Below are positions 10,871 to 23,199 of a stretch of DNA of 64,000 nucleotides, piece after piece. The stretch is taken from the NCBI GenBank assembly GCA_022829145.1, contig CM040746.1, forward strand, positions 885,731 to 949,730, written 5' to 3'. Position 1 is the stretch's first letter, and each line of letters opens with the position of its first letter. The notes beneath the pieces are model-generated. The model was given only the letters and a program-made list of their open reading frames with translations, was not told where the DNA came from and did not search any database. The translations under genes and the position numbers were made by a program. The DNA comes from Albula goreensis. Taxonomy: Eukaryota > Chordata > Actinopteri > Albuliformes > Albulidae.

Positions 10871-13631
10871 ATGAAAAAGGCATGCGCTTCCAAAACGAAA
10901 ATCTATGCTGAAAAAGCTGTTCAGTATTCTGGTACAACTATGGCTCTATGACACTTTGATAAGGGACTTCATTCTATGGTAGAGGAGGGTGCATGAAAAC
11001 ACATCGTGCACTGCTATGGCCTATGTTTGTCTGCGGCATTAAAACTATTCATTAAGTGCTAAGAGTGAGATTATTTAGGGCTGGGTACCAAAGCTCAAAG
11101 CAATTTGTCTTGTGTCAGAGGGATGGGTGGAATCAGTTTGATTAATTAGGTATCGCTATTAAGAGTTATCCTTTGTACAGCCTTAGGGGGAGAGATAGAG
11201 GAGGCTCTTGCACTTGATAACACCAATGAAAGTCTCATCAGCATGTCCACACACCGTTCAGCTTTAAGCCTTTGAAGAGAAAGACTTTTTTTGCGTGTGT
11301 TGATAAGAAAGGAGATATAACTTCTCAAGGATGAATCAGACTGAAGCTCAGTTTGCCATTTAAACTCCATCATTGCTGCAAAACTCAGCATCGTCATTCT
11401 AAAACTCTCCGCCGTTGCTGTAGCATACTCCATCGCCGCGGTATAACTCCATCGCTGTAAAATTCTGTCATCACCGTCAAATCCGTCATCATCACCAGCT
11501 AATCCATTTGCCCTATCTTTCTCACCACCTACTCAATCCAGCCCGTCACGCTCGCTGGCTAATCCGTTCACTCACTTGCTGCTAATTTTTTCCCTTTAAG
11601 ATCTTTTTCATAGTGTCCTGCACTCTCCAGCTGGATCATCCATGTTGCTTCACAGGCTAGAGGCTGCCACCTGGGAACTCAGCTGCTACCAGCTCTCAGC
11701 TCCCCACGCTGACCACACAATGTCAGGTGAGATCGTTGTTCTGGAGAGGGCCAGAGGGGGCGCTGTTGAGGCACGGTCATTCTTCTGCTACCTTGGGCTC
11801 ATGACTCCACTGATTTATACGACAATACCGATCTTGCTTCCACATTGCAGATGCCTCAACATCAATAAATGCATACATTGTTGGAGAATGACAACGTCAG
11901 AATATTCTCAGTTTGTGCGTCTGCAGACACACAGCCTGGGCATAATTTTCGGCTGGAGGGTAAGAGACCAATGAACTTAACCCCTATCAGTCCCTGGTGA
12001 GGCCAGGCCAAGTCATGCCTTACCAATATGGACCTACGACCTGTGATAGCACACCAGGGTCAAAAGTATACACTGTGGGAGCCAGCCGGAGCAAAAGTGA
12101 CATTAACCATGCGGTTTTGATTTAAATATGGAATGTATAAATTCACCTTACAGCTGCAATATAAATCTGACATGTATATTGAACTGATCTCATCCTGTCA
12201 GAATGAAGCGTTTCTGCATAATCAGCCAGGTGTTTGCTCAGCTGGGGGTGGTATAGGTGCCAGACGAGAAGCGCTCCCATGGTGCGATCATAAATCATCG
12301 TCATAAACCAAACTCTCACATCCCTATTTTGGGCATTTTTGAGTCTGGGTTTGTGTTTAGTGTCAAAGTTTCATAGCACCATACCGAATACATTTTAAAC
12401 GAAATCTTCTGATACAATTCAATAAGGAAACAGTTTCTCAGTTTCTCTTCAGAAGTTGTCATTTTAATTATTAAAATGTTAGTTATGATTTTTTTTTCTC
12501 TGTTTACAGGAGCTGTTCAATCATGAGCATCCAGCAGCCGTACCTTACACATAATTACAGTGGTGTACCCGTCATTTATCGAGCTGCAGTCTCCGTTTGC
12601 CTAACGTCTCAACCTGAGCTATCGCCGCTCGGCTGCACGTCCAACATTTTCTCATTTCTTTCTGTGCCCAAAAAAGTCGTTTAAAAATATTCCGCATTTC
12701 CATTTTCCCTGTGATGTCTAGTTAAACTGTATTATTATAGTGATTGGTTTCCTGTAAATAATTTCATGGCTGTTTACTAGGAAGATGGAAGCTTGTTATG
12801 AAGGATCCTGTGAATCTTTTATTCATTTCCTACCACAGATCTTTCAGTGCACATAAGAATTGAATAAGTTTATTCATAACACCCCCCATTTATTATTTTT
12901 ATTATTGTTTTTTTATTATTATTATTATTGTTATTGTTGTTGTTTTTGTTGTTGTTATTGTTATTATTATTATTATTATTATTCTGTTGTTGTTGTTACT
13001 TTGTAGACGCAGTCAGATTTATTTACTGTTTATCTGCTTTCACTTGTCTAGATATAAATCTTTCATGCTTATTAATATAACTGAACATGTATCCCCAATT
13101 CATAAGTGATACCAGATGCTGAGATACCGCAGAGAACAGAGATCACAGTGCCCGAAGGAGAGGACTGCCATCTCTTACTTCGGCATAGAGGGGAGAGGGG
13201 GACAGGGGCCGGACTACTCCTCTGTTCACCTCTAAATCTAATACATATAAATCTATAATATATAAAATTAAAGTCAGATCACTTTACCTGCCTCAAGGAA
13301 TTACCAAACACATTCTTATTCTTCAAATCAGCGTCAATGCCAAATGAAACTTGATTTCTGAATTATGAATGACCGTCTCCAGAGGCAACATAATCTCATA
13401 TGCAATAACTACCCCCACCCCCGATATGCAGAAATATCTGCATTTGATCAGTGCCGGTTTTTAAAGAATTAGCCATTTGTTTTCTACCAGCACAAAACAC
13501 CATGCATTTCAATGAGAATGTAGCACACTATCCTTTTTCAGCCAGTGAAGCAAGCTCTTAGACTAATTTCAAGCCCTATACTCAAAATTTACAGTGCACA
13601 ATTAAATCCATAATGTTCTCTTACCCACCCC

Positions 13632-13632
13632 C

Positions 13633-13686
<54 letters not shown>
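13632..13686. repeat. (AAT)n microsatellite
   Basis: Near-perfect AAT trinucleotide run of about 18 units, followed by 'acattattattat', giving a partly self-complementary end. Confidence 0.95.
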
Positions 13687-13688
<2 letters not shown>

Positions 13689-14439
13689 ATTATTATTATA
13701 GATCTACAGTCAACCATCTCTCAGCACAGAGCCATACCATATTTTGATAACAATCTCTATGGCAACAGCGGCTCAGCACGGCTGCTGTAACTCTTCTCCT
13801 ACACAAATGGCGTCAAGTAACAGGTCAAGAGCACCAAACGGGTGGGTCTGCGTTTATCTGGCGGTCAGAGGCCGTTCAGTGCTCCAGCTGGTTTACTGAT
13901 GTTCAGGGTCAGTGGTCTGCGACCAGGGCAAAACCTGTGTGAAACCAGGCAGGGGGAGGGGCTGCGACAGAGCACGCTCAGTCCTTTCTCTCCTGTGCAC
14001 GCTGCCCCATCACTCAGCCAACTGCCTTCCTCCCTGCCAGGCAGGGGGATATTCGATTTAGTGATGGTGCTGGGAGTGAAACTCACGGGGGGAACAAATA
14101 AAACGCATTAACGTTAAAGTGGATGGGAGTCGTGGCCTCTTCCCCATTACACGGTCTGAGGGTCGCTTTAGGGGATTTGCAGCAGGGGTGCCGTTTAATT
14201 CCGTCTGTGGCAGGTCGACTTCCCTTACCACTGCCTCGGGTCCTGCTGCTTATGGCCGAGAGGAAAGCATTGCAGGTGGAAACCTAATTCCACGCAGATA
14301 GCCGTTCCACTGTATGTCACATACTGTGCACATCTAGAGATTTCATTCTTCTGATTGCTTTTTTTATTATCTTTCATCATCTCTTTATTCATTCAAAGAT
14401 GAAAAGAAAAGTTGGGCTGCTAAGATTGACCTTCTTACC

Positions 14440-15405
14440 ATTGAAATAGGGCTCCGGTGTGTAACTGTGCTCCAGGAGCTTAAGTATGTGGCTGTATTTC
14501 AGGAGCTCCAGTGTGTAACTGTGCTCCAGAAGCCATAGTGTGTAACTGTGCTCCAGGAGCTTAAGTGTGTGGCTGTACTCCAGGAGCTCCAGTGTGTGAC
14601 TGTGCTCCAGAAGCCATAGTGTGTAACTGTGCTCCAGAAGCCATAGTGTGTAACTGTGCTCCTGGAGCTTAAGTGTGTGGCTGTACTTCAGGAGCTCCAG
14701 TGTGTGACTGTGCTCCAGGAGCTTAAGTGTGTGGCTGTACTCCAGGAGCTCCAGTGTGTGACTGTGCTCCAGGAGCCATATTGTTTGATTGTGCTCCAGG
14801 AGCTCCAGTATGTGACTGTGCTCCAGGAGCTCCAGGAGCTCCAGTGTGTGACTGTGTTCCAGGAGCCATAGTGTGTGACTGTTCTCCAGGTGCTTTAGTG
14901 TGTGACTGTGTTCCAGGAGCTCCAGTGTGTGACTGTGCTCCAGGGTGTGACTGTGTTCCAGGAGCCATAGTGTGTGACTGTGTTCCAGGAGCTGCAGTAT
15001 GTGACTGTTCTCCAGGTGCTTTAGTGTGTGACTGTGTTCCAGGAGCTCCAGTGTGTGACTGTGCTCCAGGGTGTGACTGTGTTCCAGGAGCCATAGTGTG
15101 TGACTGTGTTCCAGGAGCTGCAGTATGTGACTGTGCTCCAGGAGCTCCAGTGTGTGACGGTGTTCCAGGAGCTCCAGTGTGTGACTGTGCTCCAGGGTGT
15201 GACTGTGTTCCAGCAGCCATAGTGTGTGACTGTGTTCCAGGAGCTGCAGTATGTGACTGTGCTCCAGGAGCTCCAGTGTGTGACGGTGTTCCAGGAGCTC
15301 CAGTGTGTGACTGTGTTCCAGGAGCTCCAGTGTGTGACTGTGTTCCAGGAGCTCCAGTGTGTGACTGTGCTCCAGGAGCTCCAGTGTGTGACTGTGTATG
15401 AGGTG
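14440..15405. repeat. 27-bp minisatellite, about 36 units
   Basis: The consensus unit is 'gtgtgtgactgtgctccagg' followed by 'agctcca' (27 bp). Higher-order variants carry 'ccatag', 'cttaag' and 'gctgcag', plus shortened units 'gctccagggtgtgactgtgtt'. Because 27 is divisible by three, several frames on both strands stay open for hundreds of codons (362 aa on the minus strand, 224 aa on the plus strand). These are not genes. Units at the left edge are more diverged than those in the centre. Confidence 0.95.
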
Positions 15406-17329
15406 CTGGTGCTGAGTCCCATCTGCTCCAGGATGTGACTGTGACTGGCAGCATAGCATAGTCACAGAGTAACTCAAGCAAGGAGGGTTTCAGTCAACAG
15501 GCTTTTGACCATGGACCAGCTCCTCCTCTGGTCAATTAGATTTGTCTGCTCAAGCTGGGTAAGTCGTGCAGGCCTCCGAGCAAACTATAACACAACTCAG
15601 GGGAAAGCAGAGTGACTGCAAAACTCTGCTAGGGGACTGCGCAGTAACACACAGTCACACAGTCATCCACAGACACACACACACACACACACACACTGCT
15701 GCATAGCTTCTAAATTTTCTAATTATAACAACAATTACATCCTCATGGACTTAACAGACACCTCATAAGGGCAAACCATGCACCCTTTAAACTTTGCCTT
15801 TGATGCTCACAGAGGATCCAGCTGTTTACGCTCCGTAAATTAACTTCCATTTTCATAATTACCAGGACTCTATGTGATTAGTCAAAATAAAACACTTGGC
15901 CACCACTGAAGAAAACGGTCCTTAATGTTGGATGCTTCTGTTTCCTGTTGCCCTAGTAATGCCGTACACTAGAGAGCGAGATGTCTGCTGATATTGGCCG
16001 TGCTTTGCAAAGCCGGTGCGTATGTGTCTTCTTAGCAAAGCAAGCTGAGTGAAGACTCTGTAGGCCACAACTATAGAATTTAACTGCAGTCAATCTACAT
16101 GCAGCAAGAAAAAGCTCACATATAATAGTAAGACTGTAGTTTGCACACTCACACTCCCTGCCTGTTTGGAAGCACAGACAAGCATTATATGAGCAGTTGA
16201 ATCTGGTGAACAAATGATTTTTAATCAGCAGGTATGCTGTTGAGTACATTTTTTGTGGCATTACTGCTTTTACAATGGATGTCAGTTTTGAAACAGAGCG
16301 CACTTTCTATTGTCTATCATGATTTGTTTTTTGAGTCTCTTTTCCTGTCCCTGTTTGGCTTCTCTACTCCCCTTTTCTGAGCCATGGTGAGTTTTAAATA
16401 GTCTTATTATGCACCATCACCTTCTCTGTCCAATTTGTGTCAGCTGTGAATTAAATTTAAGCCCGTTCTGAAGTGACTGGTAAGCCGCACAGTGAGGATA
16501 AGTGGAACATTACAACAAACACTTGTGGGGTCCTGGGTGTGTAATTTCTAAACAGGAAGAGAACGCTGGTGGGCGGGTTGTCCGTGCATTGTGGCCATGA
16601 ACTGCGACGCGAGACCCCGTCCTGAATTTATATTTATTTATATTCCTCTGCTGAATACTCGCTCAGCACTCACGCCCCTCCACTGAACGCACTAGATAAT
16701 TGTGCAGTTTACCCAAGCGAGCAGAGAGATGTGGAAGGTGTGAAGAGTTCGTCGGAGACGCAGATCAGTCCTGCTGAGGTAATGAGCCAGAAGAGACAGA
16801 CCCAGAGACATTAGGTGGGGGGGAAGGGGGCATGGTTGCCTTGGAGATAGGGATTGTATGAAAAACTTATGTAAAAAAAAATAGAAAATTATCACACAGT
16901 TCCAGGATTCTGAATTCTCCGCAATTTCTGAATCATTTAGATGAATGCAGTAGAAAATCATAAACCACGCGTCACTATAGATGAACGGTTTCCTCCGTCC
17001 CTCCTCTCTATCTCTTCACCTTTCTCTCCATCTCATTGTCTCTCTCTGTCTGTTAATTACATTCTCTTTTAATAATATTTTACTGTCAGGATTGTATGTA
17101 ACAATATTGTGAAAGCAATTAATAATGAAACAAAACATGAAGCATAGAATTGACATGGTGGAAAAATCTTTTTCAGGAATCTCTCTCTCGCGGTTCTTTT
17201 TTCTCTATCTCTCTACCAGTCAATCACTGGCTGAAGAGCTTAATACAGTTTAACCCCTCCCATGGTTCAGCTCAATGACCAATCAGGATCTCTGTCCAGG
17301 GGCTACAAGGTCCTCTATAAGGACGATAA
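15406..17329. other. Gene-free stretch between minisatellites
   Basis: A (CA)n run lies at about 15675-15696. No coding exon is supported. The rest is mixed-composition sequence; a segment near 16590-16680 is relatively GC-rich, without a recognisable promoter architecture. Confidence 0.45.
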
Positions 17330-17585
17330 GGGCCCCTATCCCAGGCCAATACTGGCCCCTGTCCTGGGACAATAAGGGCCCCTATTCCAGGCCAATACTG
17401 GCCCCTGTCCTGGGACAATAAGGGCCCCTATCCCAGGCCAATACTGGCCCCTGTCCTGGGACAATAAGGGCCCCTATCCCAGGCCAATACTGGCCCCTGT
17501 CCTGGGACAATAAGGGCCCCTATTCCAGGCCAATACTGGCCCCTGTCCAGGAACAATAAGGGCCCCTATTCCAGGCCAATACTGG
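17330..17585. repeat. 46-bp minisatellite, about 5.5 units
   Basis: The unit begins 'gggcccctatcccaggccaa' and ends 'cctgtcctgggacaataa'. Spacing of 46 bp is seen between starts at 17330 and 17376 and holds onward. Each unit contains GGGCCC and related dyad words (CCAATACTGG, TCCTGGGA), so single strands could fold. Copies differ at only a few positions, suggesting recent expansion. Confidence 0.95.
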
Positions 17586-17707
17586 AGTGATTCACGTGAT
17601 TCACACAGCTGGACATTTTACCTCCGCAAAACATATCCATTGCTTTGCTGAAGGGGATAGCTCCATCTGGAGATTAAATTAGCAACATATGGCGAACAAG
17701 CAAACAA

Positions 17708-17935
17708 CACACTACATCACTGAGTGAGGGTCTCCTCACACACACTACATCACTGAGTGAGCATCTCCTCACACACATTACATCACTGAGTGAGCATCTC
17801 CTCACACACACTACATCACTGAGTGAGGGTCTCCTCACACACACTACATCGCTGAGTGAGGGTCTCCTCACACACACTACATCACTGAGTGAGCATCTCC
17901 TCACACACACTGCATCACTGAGTGAGCGTTCCCTC
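17708..17935. repeat. 33-bp minisatellite, about 7 units
   Basis: The unit is 'actacatcactgagtgaggg' followed by 'tctcctcacacac', with alternating gggtc/gcatc variants. The 33-bp period keeps a minus-strand frame open ('VVCVRRCSLSD' repeats). This frame is not a gene. Confidence 0.95.
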
Positions 17936-18417
17936 TAAAACACTCCACCTCCTCTCACACGTTGCATCAGCATCTGCACAGGCATGGTAAGGGAGGAGTT
18001 GGATGGGTTCCTCTTCTCTCAGATCACATCAGAACTTGCTTGCTGCTTTCCAAATCCTGGACGGCCATCAGGACTATGGCCAGAGCCTGAGGCTCAACCT
18101 ATAGATACACACAGCTGAGGCTGACGCTGCAGATACATGTGGGCAAAGACCTACTTGGACACACTGCTAATATGGTCTGGTTCACTGCTGTAAGCTCAAT
18201 AGTAACTGTACATTATGCATTCTCCTGTTTTATGTTGATTCTTTTCATCCAGAAGGGAACAAAATGAAGACTCAAACTCCATTGCAGCCTGGAGGAAACA
18301 GACCTGAGACTGAGCCCTTGGTCTTTATCCCAAACCTGAAACATGGAGCCAGGCCAGCTTTGAAAGAGCTGGGGAACAGAATCTGAGCCTGCCTATGAGA
18401 CAGAATGCCAATGAATC

Positions 18418-18615
18418 CATCATTTAGCTGACGCTTTTATCCAAAGCCACTTACAGTCGATTATGCTAACCAAGGGCCAATCCCCCCCTGGGAGCAATGT
18501 GGGTTAAGGGCCTTGCTCAAGGGCCCAACAGCAATGGTGTTCTTGTGGTGGCTTGAACCACCAACCTCAGGGGTCCCAGTCATTTACCTTAGCCACTAGA
18601 CTACAGGCTGCCCCC
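18418..18615 (-). mobile_element. tRNA-derived SINE (family shared with 51938-52135)
   Basis: On the minus strand it starts 'ggggcagcctgtagtctagt' with a pol III A-box-like 'tggctaaggt'. It continues through a B-box-like 'ggttcaagcc' and a body containing 'ttgggcccttgagcaaggcc'. It ends in the fish tail 'taagtggctttggataaaag' and 'cgtcagctaaatg'. The second copy, in prelid1 intron 5, matches along its whole length, and a third, truncated copy lies at 49913-49975. Confidence 0.85.
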
Positions 18616-20785
18616 TAATCAACTAATCAATCAACCAATCAATTTGTTTGATCAGTCAATTAAACAAGGAGCACTCAATTTATCATTTAATAAAAATGAT
18701 GTTTACTGCCAATCGAATTCAGCAGAGTGCTTTTCAGAAAAGTTGCAAAAGTTACGTAACTATTTAAGTTACTTTGAATAGAGAAGGGGTGTCTGAACAA
18801 CTTGTACGTCAATGTATAGTGAGCAATAATAATACAGCTCTTGACGGACTGACAACTTACAAACAACAGCCAATCTTTAGCAGGGCTAAAAATGGCCAAT
18901 TTCCCCAAAGACCTTTAATGGAAGTCAGAGATCACTCAGTTATTTCCTGGAAATAAATGAACCATTTTTCAGCGCTGCTGTCATAAATTGTGCTTTCACA
19001 GTATTCAGGAAATCGCCAACACCTTCAAACAAATAACACAAGACAAGGACAAGAATTACACCGCATTTCAGGGGGACCGTGTTGTTTTACAGTCTGAACA
19101 TGTTTTTAATTTAGAAAAGCCGAGGAATATAGAGGCAAATACACATTTTTGTTGCTCGGTAAGGTTTCAGCATAGCTATGAGTCTACCGTATCCACATAA
19201 ATTCACTCTGTGCTGCGTTTTTCCCCCTTGCCTGAATGCACAGCATTATGCTGTTACAGTGAGCAGCTCTGTAAAGTGACGATATCGCTGAGCTTCAGTC
19301 AATATTCATTGATTGTTGAAGTCCTGGTCATAACCTGTGACACGGTTGAGCTTTGTTGCCATCACCTATACAGACATCCCATCTGCATGGAAATTACTGG
19401 CCCATTTTCAGTGTCACTGTGCAGTGCTGGTGTCAAGCGAAGAATCTCTCCAGAGAGAACACGACATGCGCTCATTAAAGCAGACAAATTCAGCAGGAGA
19501 TCCAGAAAGTCGTCCCGATTTTAATTGGCGCTGCAAATTAAACAAGGGAAGTTTCTGACAGCGGAGGGATGATAGTAATACATCGTCCATTGATAGGGCT
19601 TCAGACTGCAGAAACACATGTGTCAAATTCATGGATGGACACCTGAGAAATGAAGTCATGGGATTCATTAGAGCAATGTTAACTGGCTAGCACACAAGGC
19701 TGTTCTGCTCATTTCGCTATCCCAAAAGTATTTTTCTTTTAAGTAATCCCCATGTAGGATTATTTAAAATAGTTGGGGATCCAGAGCGGACATCAATGCC
19801 GTTGCAATCTTGAAGGGAATTGCTTTGCCGTCATTGGCTGCTCTGTTAATGAAGGCTCATGGCAGTAGCCGTTATAACCTGGTGATAGAAAGTGTGATCC
19901 GTTTAAAGACCAGCATTCTTTTCCAGCATGTATCTATCTGGAAAATCGCAACACAAGATAACAACAGCAACACATTACATCTTGAAAGACTTCATATTCT
20001 CCAGGAAAAAGATATTTATTCTACAATGTTTCATAAGATTAAGATACATTTTTTAAATACATTTTTTATATTGGCAGAGCAACAGAGCCCTGAGCTGGAG
20101 GACGCAAGTGTCTGCAGGGGAAATTAAACATTGAATAATCCTACTACTTACATTATGAATAGTTATATAAATTAACATTTTAAAATAATGACATTTAAAC
20201 TCTCTTAAATACATATACATTAATGTTTATATTATATATTTGGGCAGGGTTATTTTGTAATACATATGGTAAGGACATAGTAGGAACTATGATTTTGGCT
20301 CAGTTATTTATTTCTGATCTCACAATAATGAATATAACTTTGACCGGTTTGATTGATAATGTATTCTTTTGTATGCTTATTTTGTAGTACATAAATTAAA
20401 AAGGCTGCAGAACTCCAGAGGGACTAAGGAAGTTTGCAGCTCTGGAGTTAGAGGGTAATATCCTCAGTGCTGCTGCTGTAGGACAGGGCTCTGCACAGTC
20501 TGGAGCCCCAGTGAGAGAGTGCTACTCCACACCCATAAACCTGTCACTACTGCTCATTTCCAGTCAGTACTGAATGGAGTTTCCCATTTGCTGTCACTGT
20601 CAGGGCTATCGATTCAGGCAGGCCGCCTTGCCCAAACTCAAAGTGCTTTTAATCAGATGGTGTGTCTGTGCTCCTTTCTCTCTGAAGTCTCAGTCTGTAG
20701 CACGGATCCCCCAGATGGATCTAAATTGCCTTTTTGAAGGAGCTGATGGTAAAGGGGTTGGTTTCAGACCTTGAGATGGACAGGC
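18616..20785. other. Gene-free stretch including a candidate noncoding conserved block
   Basis: No coding exon is supported. Positions about 19200-19680 form a unique, repeat-free block with words such as 'ttttaattggcgctgcaaat', which looks like regulatory rather than coding sequence. The open frames here show no domain. Confidence 0.35.
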
Positions 20786-21645
20786 CCATGTGTTAGTATG
20801 TGCACGTGTATGTGTGCGTGTATGTGTGTGGGTTTGTGAGTGTTTGTGTGGAAGTGTCTGAGTGTTGGTGTGTTTGTAGGTGAGTGTGTAGGTGTCCGCA
20901 CATTCTTGTGTGTTTGTGTGTGTATGTGTGTGTGTGCACATTTGTGTGCATGTATGAATATGTGTGTGTGTGCACAAGAGTGTGCATGTGTGTATGTGTG
21001 TGTGTGCACATGGATGTGCACATGTGTGCATGTGAATGTGTGTGTGTGTGTGTTTGTGTGTGTGTCTGCATGTGGGTTTGCATGTGTGAGTGTGTGTAGG
21101 AGAGCACATGGGTGTGCATGTGTGCGCGTGCGTGTATGTGTGTGTGCATGTGGGTGTGTATGTTCGATTGTGTGTGTGGGTTGGTGTGTGTGTGTGTATG
21201 TGGGTGTGTATGTGTGATTGTGTGTGTGAGTTTTTGTGTGTGTGTGTATGTGTGTGCATGTGGGTGTGTATGTGTGATTGTGTGTGTGGGTTGGTGTGTG
21301 AGTGTGTGTGTGTGTGCACGTGGATGTGCATGTGTGAATGTGCGTGTGTGTGTGTGCTCACACGTTAATGTGCATGTGTATATGTCTGTATGTGCACATA
21401 GGTGAGCATGGGGGAATGTGTGTGTGTGTGTATGTGTAATTGTGTGCGTGGGTTGGTGTGTGTGTATGTGTGCGTGTGTTATTGTTTGTGTGGGTTGGTG
21501 TGTGTGTGTGTGTATGTGTGATTGTGTGTGTGGGTTGGTGTGTGTAATTGTGTGTGTGTGTGTATGTGTGATTGTGTGTCTGGGTTGGTGTGTGTGTGTG
21601 TATGTGTGATTGTGTGTATGGGTTGGTGTGTGTGTGTGTGGAGGG
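20786..21645. repeat. Long (TG)n-rich imperfect array
   Basis: About 860 bp of alternating TG with interruptions such as 'gggttggtgtgtg', 'gtgattgtgtgtg' and 'gcacatggatgtgcatgtg'. Higher-order units of about 60-70 bp recur after 21150. Such purine-pyrimidine alternation can adopt Z-DNA. It produces spurious Cys/Val and His/Thr frames on both strands. Confidence 0.95.
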
Positions 21646-21844
21646 GGGGCGGGGGTATTGTTACTCTTGGAGAGACTGAGCTAATCGCTTGTATGAATCA
21701 CAGAAAGTCTTTGGGGTCTGTGTGCTGTACAAATTTCAACTTTTCCCTTCTTCTATCATAAACTGGCCTTGAGTGATCTGTGAGTGAGTCCCTCTGCTTT
21801 ATCTTTGTGAAGAAGCTGGGGCTGCAGGATCTTCTTTAACTCAG

Positions 21845-21891
<47 letters not shown>

Positions 21892-21893
21892 AT
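21845..21893. repeat. (AAAT)n microsatellite
   Basis: About 12 near-perfect AAAT units. Confidence 0.95.
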
Positions 21894-22445
21894 CTCTCTT
21901 TAGATGTGTTGGACAAATATTTCCACTGAGTCTCCTCACTGCATTATTCATTTTCTGACTGGCACAGGCCCCCATTCTTTGAATTTTAAAGAGGAGGGGG
22001 TCCAAATGTGGAAATTCAATCGAACGGAGTGCAGGTCGATAAAAAGGTGAAAGCATCCCCCCCCCAACCCCCCAACCCCACACGCAGCCAGCTGTTAGGT
22101 AGCAGTCCTCGCGGCTCAAAACGTCATTTTCATTCCCTCCTCGATTACCCCGGCTCTCCACAGGAAGGACAAGGAACACGCAGGCTATAGATGCATTATT
22201 TCTGTGCCGGTGCCCCACTGGCAGCACCAGCTCGGAGGGGTCTCTACACACACATTAATTGTGGATCAGGAATAGGAATCTTACGGAGATATTTAGTGCC
22301 AGGCAGAAGGAGAGGAACTACAACGAAGGATCCATCTGAGAACGAAGACTTACAAGAATTGTAATTCAGTGTAATACTAAAACAGTAAAACACTACTTCA
22401 TGTCAACATCATAATCATAAGAACATAATAAATATTCCTCAAATA

Positions 22446-22778
22446 CAGGGGGTCCTCGACTTACGAACAAGTTCCGTTCCAACGACTTGTCATAAGTCGA
22501 TTTTCGACGTAAGTCGGAATTTATTCCTAAATTATACCTAAGTTGACACCTTAAGTCACTCACACTGTTCACACAACACATGAAGGACGTATAAAATACA
22601 GTAATTAAATGAAACAGTAATAAAAAAGAGAGAGAACAATTCATTATCTTTATTTCTGTGGTCGTTTTTACGAACCAAACCGCTTAGGTCGAAACTAGGT
22701 TTTTTAAATAATTTATGGGAGTGCGTCGTAACCACGAAAAGTTGTAACTCGAGACCGTCGTAACCCGAGGACTCCCTG
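22446..22778 (+). mobile_element. MITE with TA target-site duplication, copy 1
   Basis: The 333-bp element is flanked by TA on both sides (22444-22445 and 22779-22780). The left terminus is CAGGGGGTCCTCGACTTACG. The right terminus, reverse-complemented, is CAGGGAGTCCTCGGGTTACG. It has no coding capacity. A full second copy in the opposite orientation is at 46739-47072. TA duplication and CAGGG-type ends fit the Tc1/mariner superfamily in the wide sense (pogo/Tigger or mariner-like); the source transposase is not in the window. Confidence 0.9.
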
Positions 22779-23105
22779 TATCCTGTCTCTGATCTGATAT
22801 GAAGTCGCTACACTCATGCACGGTGATAATACCAGATATTAACACAAATCTTAGGTGCGATTGTTAGAGGAAACCCACATGCTCTCTAGGGCTTTGTGAA
22901 GTGTGGTCAAACTGAATGGCCGTGACTGGACAGTTTGGGTGAGGAGCTTCTGGTGTCTCCGTTACCTGCTTCTTGAAACCTGATGCTCAGGTAGAGAAGC
23001 TTAATGATTTATAGTTGATTAGCTTGTCCTTTGCGACAGCATTGAGCTAGCCAAGTACATTTTGAGCTTTGTTTTGATAGTTTGATAGCAGAGAGAATGA
23101 GACAT

Positions 23106-23111
<6 letters not shown>

Positions 23112-23196
<85 letters not shown>
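23112..23196. repeat. (GA)n microsatellite
   Basis: An uninterrupted GA run of more than 40 units, a homopurine tract able to form a triplex. It creates the poly Arg-Glu and poly Leu-Ser frames. Confidence 0.97.

Positions 23197-23199
<3 letters not shown>

Larger units (their letters stand above)
9301..14440. other. Gene-free stretch with low-complexity tracts
   Basis: No coding exon is supported. Contents are ATT/GTT-rich low-complexity sequence near 12890-12985, an (AAT)n run at 13632-13686, and a non-repetitive block at 10480-10870 noted separately. A GC-richer patch at 13740-14300 has open frames on both strands but no recognisable domain. Confidence 0.5.

Noticed and set aside
14389..15477. 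362-aa and 252-aa open frames on the minus strand, 224-aa on the plus strand
   Set aside because: They are produced by a 27-bp tandem repeat whose period preserves frame. There is no domain, signal or splice context.
17330..17935. Direct repeats with regular spacing, CRISPR-like at first glance
   Set aside because: The whole unit repeats with no unique spacers, and the window is vertebrate DNA. These are minisatellites.
20690..21761. His/Thr-rich and Cys/Val-rich open frames up to 223 aa
   Set aside because: They are translations of (TG)n/(CA)n sequence on each strand.
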